The notes under the pieces: model-generated
Database searches by the model: none
What the model was told of the DNA's origin: nothing
Seen by the model: the letters and a program-made list of their open reading frames with translations, nothing else
Translations under genes and position numbers: made by a program
Source of the DNA: Phenylobacterium sp.
GTDB lineage: Bacteria; Pseudomonadota; Alphaproteobacteria; Caulobacterales; Caulobacteraceae
Assembly: GCA_028698405.1 (NCBI GenBank)
Contig: JAQVDF010000058.1
Location: 1-8,037 of the forward strand
Direction: 5' to 3'
Length of the DNA stretch: 8,037 nt
Shown: positions 6,318 through 8,037 of the stretch, piece by piece
How positions within the stretch are numbered: position 1 is the first letter of the stretch
Layout: each line of letters begins with the position of its first letter

Positions 6318-7421
6318 ATGACCTGGGCGCCCTACATCCTCTACGGACTTCCGCACTCGCTCTACACCGGCAAGAGCCGATCCTATCTGCGCAAGCAGGG
6401 GGTCCGCTACGTCGAGCGCACGCCGGCCCATCCCGTCTACCGGGACGAGATCCTGCCGGCCATCAAACGTTCGATCATCCCGGTGCTCGTCTGTCCGGAC
6501 AAAAGCATCGTTCAGGACAGCGTCGACATCCTCGACTACTTCGAGAGGCGGGGCGCGCCGGTCAGCGCCCGCCCGCCGGGGCCGCGCCAGCTGATCGCCG
6601 CCCACGTGCTGGAGATCTACGGCAGCGTCGGGATGACCCGGCACGCCATGCACTACCGCTGGTCCTACGCCGACCAGCAGGCCGAGTTCCTGAAGGACGC
6701 CTTCGCCGGCCGCGGCGAGGTGATGGGGCGGATGGCCTCCTACCTGCCGGCGCTGGGCGTGACGCCGGAGACCATCCCGGCCATCGAGGCCTCGTATCTG
6801 CGGCTGCTCGACATCCTGAACGCCCACTTCGCCGAGCACCCATACCTGTTCGGCGGCCAGCCCTCGATCGGCGACTACGGCCTGCTGGGCCCGCTGTTCG
6901 CCCACCTGGGGCGCGATCCGGTCCCCGAGGCGATCATGAAGCAGCGGGCGCCCAGGGTGTTCCGCTGGGTCGAGCGGATGAACGCGCCTGATCTCGACGT
7001 GCCGGAATACCGCGATCCGCCGGACGGCTACCTGCCGAACGACGCCATCCCGGAGACGCTGCGCCCGCTGCTCGTGCACGCCGCCGAGGAGCTGTTCCCC
7101 GAGCTGACCGACAAGCTCGCGTTCCTGGCCCGGCACGTGGCCGAGCAGGGCTGCCGCCCGGGCGAGCCGGTCAGCGCCAAGCCGCACCAGCGGATGATCG
7201 GCAAGGTGGTCACCACCTTCTGCGGCGCGCCGTTCGAGAGCGGGGCCGCGCCCTACACCATGTACCTGTGGCAGCGGATCACCGACGACTATGCGGCGAT
7301 GGACGCGGCGGCGCAGGCTTCCGTCCGCGCGCTGCTGGACGCCTGCGGCCTGTCGGCCTTCCTCGACGCCGAGCGGCCGTTCCGCGTCGAACGCCGCGAT
7401 CACATCGAGGTCTGGGGATAG
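6318..7421 (+). CDS. Glutathione S-transferase-like protein with a long C-terminal extension
   Basis: A 367-residue protein whose first part resembles a glutathione S-transferase. A thioredoxin-fold N-terminal domain (about 5-78) holds YGLPHSLYTGKSRSYL, the probable cis-Pro55 in IPVL, and QDSVDILDYF at 66-75, where Asp-Ser corresponds to the gamma-glutamyl-binding pair. A helical C-terminal GST domain includes YLFGGQPSIGDYGLLGPL at 176-193. Ser14 is a candidate for the thiol-activating residue, but this is not certain. The roughly 135 residues after position 230 exceed the usual 200-230 residue GST length; I recognise no domain there. The start at 6318 lies 11 bases after the SDR stop, indicating translation from the same message. 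A role in conjugating or isomerising a reactive intermediate, or in stress protection, is possible. Activity itself is not shown by the sequence. Confidence 0.78.
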   Translation: MTWAPYILYGLPHSLYTGKSRSYLRKQGVRYVERTPAHPVYRDEILPAIKRSIIPVLVCPDKSIVQDSVDILDYFERRGAPVSARPPGPRQLIAAHVLEIYGSVGMTRHAMHYRWSYADQQAEFLKDAFAGRGEVMGRMASYLPALGVTPETIPAIEASYLRLLDILNAHFAEHPYLFGGQPSIGDYGLLGPLFAHLGRDPVPEAIMKQRAPRVFRWVERMNAPDLDVPEYRDPPDGYLPNDAIPETLRPLLVHAAEELFPELTDKLAFLARHVAEQGCRPGEPVSAKPHQRMIGKVVTTFCGAPFESGAAPYTMYLWQRITDDYAAMDAAAQASVRALLDACGLSAFLDAERPFRVERRDHIEVWG

Positions 7422-7426
7422 CGGGG

Positions 7427-7511
7427 GAGGGGTGACAGGCAGGCCTTCGGCCAGCCAGTCACCGGGCGCCGGGCGGTGACTGGTTGCGCGCAGCGCTACC
7501 CGTCACCCCTC
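7427..7511. repeat. 85-bp imperfect palindrome in the convergent gap; possible bidirectional terminator
   Basis: Two inverted repeats share one centre at 7469. The outer arms GAGGGGTGAC (7427-7436) and GTCACCCCTC (7502-7511) are perfect 10-mers. The inner arms CCAGTCACC (7455-7463) and GGTGACTGG (7475-7483) are perfect 9-mers, extendable to about 13 pairs with one G-U. Several bases in the symmetric 15-base stretches between them also pair. The hexamer GGTGAC or its complement therefore occurs four times, at 7431, 7458, 7475 and 7502, with spacing 27-17-27. The element lies between the ends of two convergent genes, so transcription termination from both sides is the simplest role. No clear T-run is present on either strand. 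Confidence 0.6.
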
Positions 7512-7519
7512 GCTTTCCG

Positions 7520-8037
7520 CTAAGCCGCCTTCACGCCGCCGGGCTCGTAGACCGGCGCATCCTCGGGCGCGAGGTAGGCGCGGCCGCGGATGGCGTCGGA
7601 AATCTTTTCGGCGATCATGATGGTGGGGGCGTTGGTGTTGCCGCCGACCAGGGTGGGCATCACCGAGGCGTCGACGACGCGCAATCCCTGCAGCCCCTGC
7701 ACCCGGCACTCGCCGTCCACCACGGCCATCGGATCGCCCGCCGCGCCCATCCGGCAGGTGCCGACCGGGTGGTAGATGGTCTCGGCCGCCCGGCGGATCC
7801 AGGCGTCGATCTCTGCGTCGGTGCGCACGTCCTTGCCGGGGAACAGCTCCTCGCCGGTGTACGGCTTCAGCGCCGCCTGGGCGGCGACCTCGCGGACGAT
7901 CTTGACCCCTTCGCGCAGCGTGCGCCGGTCGGTTTCGGTGGCGAGGTAGTTGGCGAAGATGGCCGGGTCGGCCATCGGATCGGCGCTCTTCAGCCCGATC
8001 CGGCCGCGGCTCTCGGGCCGCAGCTGGCAGACGTGGG
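7520..8037 (-). CDS. GMC-family oxidoreductase (choline/alcohol dehydrogenase type), C-terminal part
   Basis: About 172 codons of the C-terminal domain of a GMC flavoprotein, entering from the right edge and ending at TAG (7520-7522). The in-frame sequence beyond the ATG at 7975 continues to the edge (VCQLRPESRGRIGLKSADP), a segment that matches the family, so that ATG is internal and not the start. The catalytic His of YHPVGTCRMG is encoded at 7769-7771 and the Asn-containing GGNTNAPTIMIAEK motif at about 7604-7645, both typical of the active site. These enzymes use FAD to oxidise primary alcohols or choline to aldehydes; AlkJ of alkane degradation and BetA of betaine synthesis both belong here. 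With an acyl-CoA synthetase and a CYP153-like gene close by, an alcohol dehydrogenase role is the more attractive reading, but sequence alone does not separate it from BetA. The FAD-binding N-terminus lies outside the window. Confidence 0.88.
   Translation of the reverse strand, partial: HVCQLRPESRGRIGLKSADPMADPAIFANYLATETDRRTLREGVKIVREVAAQAALKPYTGEELFPGKDVRTDAEIDAWIRRAAETIYHPVGTCRMGAAGDPMAVVDGECRVQGLQGLRVVDASVMPTLVGGNTNAPTIMIAEKISDAIRGRAYLAPEDAPVYEPGGVKAA

Noticed and set aside
6303..7403. Minus-strand open frame of 366 codons opposite the GST-like gene
   Set aside because: It mirrors the GST-like gene and has repetitive antisense composition. The sense frame carries recognisable thioredoxin-fold and GST motifs.

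Overview
The window is a GC-rich bacterial segment with strong G/C preference at third codon positions. It is dense with lipid and hydrocarbon catabolism genes. Base composition, protein style and gene content suggest an alphaproteobacterium, perhaps Caulobacterales (Phenylobacterium- or Caulobacter-like) or Sphingomonadales. This placement is inference; no rRNA or other marker gene is present.

Layout. A leftward group runs from about 3882 to the left edge: a feruloyl-CoA-synthase-type acyl-CoA synthetase (2038-3882), a cyclopropane-fatty-acyl-phospholipid synthase (750-1967) and the N-terminal half of a CYP153-like cytochrome P450 (668 to the edge). The P450 frame is broken by an in-frame amber codon at 126-128. 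A divergent control region of 237 bp (3883-4119) carries a dyad that fits the remembered PsrA-type TetR operator pattern, just downstream of a TTGACG box. A rightward group follows: acyl-CoA dehydrogenase (4120-5439), short-chain dehydrogenase (5512-6306) and a long glutathione-S-transferase-like protein (6318-7421). The last 518 bases hold the C-terminal part of a leftward GMC oxidoreductase that enters from the right edge. The convergent gap before it (7422-7519) contains an unusual 85-bp palindrome built from two concentric stems.

How the genes may work together (inference). A CYP153-type P450 would hydroxylate an alkane-like or alicyclic chain. The GMC and SDR enzymes would oxidise alcohols. 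The acyl-CoA synthetase would activate the resulting acid, and the acyl-CoA dehydrogenase would begin its beta-oxidation. The CFA synthase would adjust membrane lipids, and the GST-like protein could deal with reactive intermediates. The amber codon, if real, would remove the first step. No transposon, CRISPR array, tRNA or rRNA was seen, and no stretch over 300 bases lacks a gene. Nothing here is clearly a new biological system; the most informative features are the interrupted P450, the candidate operator and the concentric palindrome.
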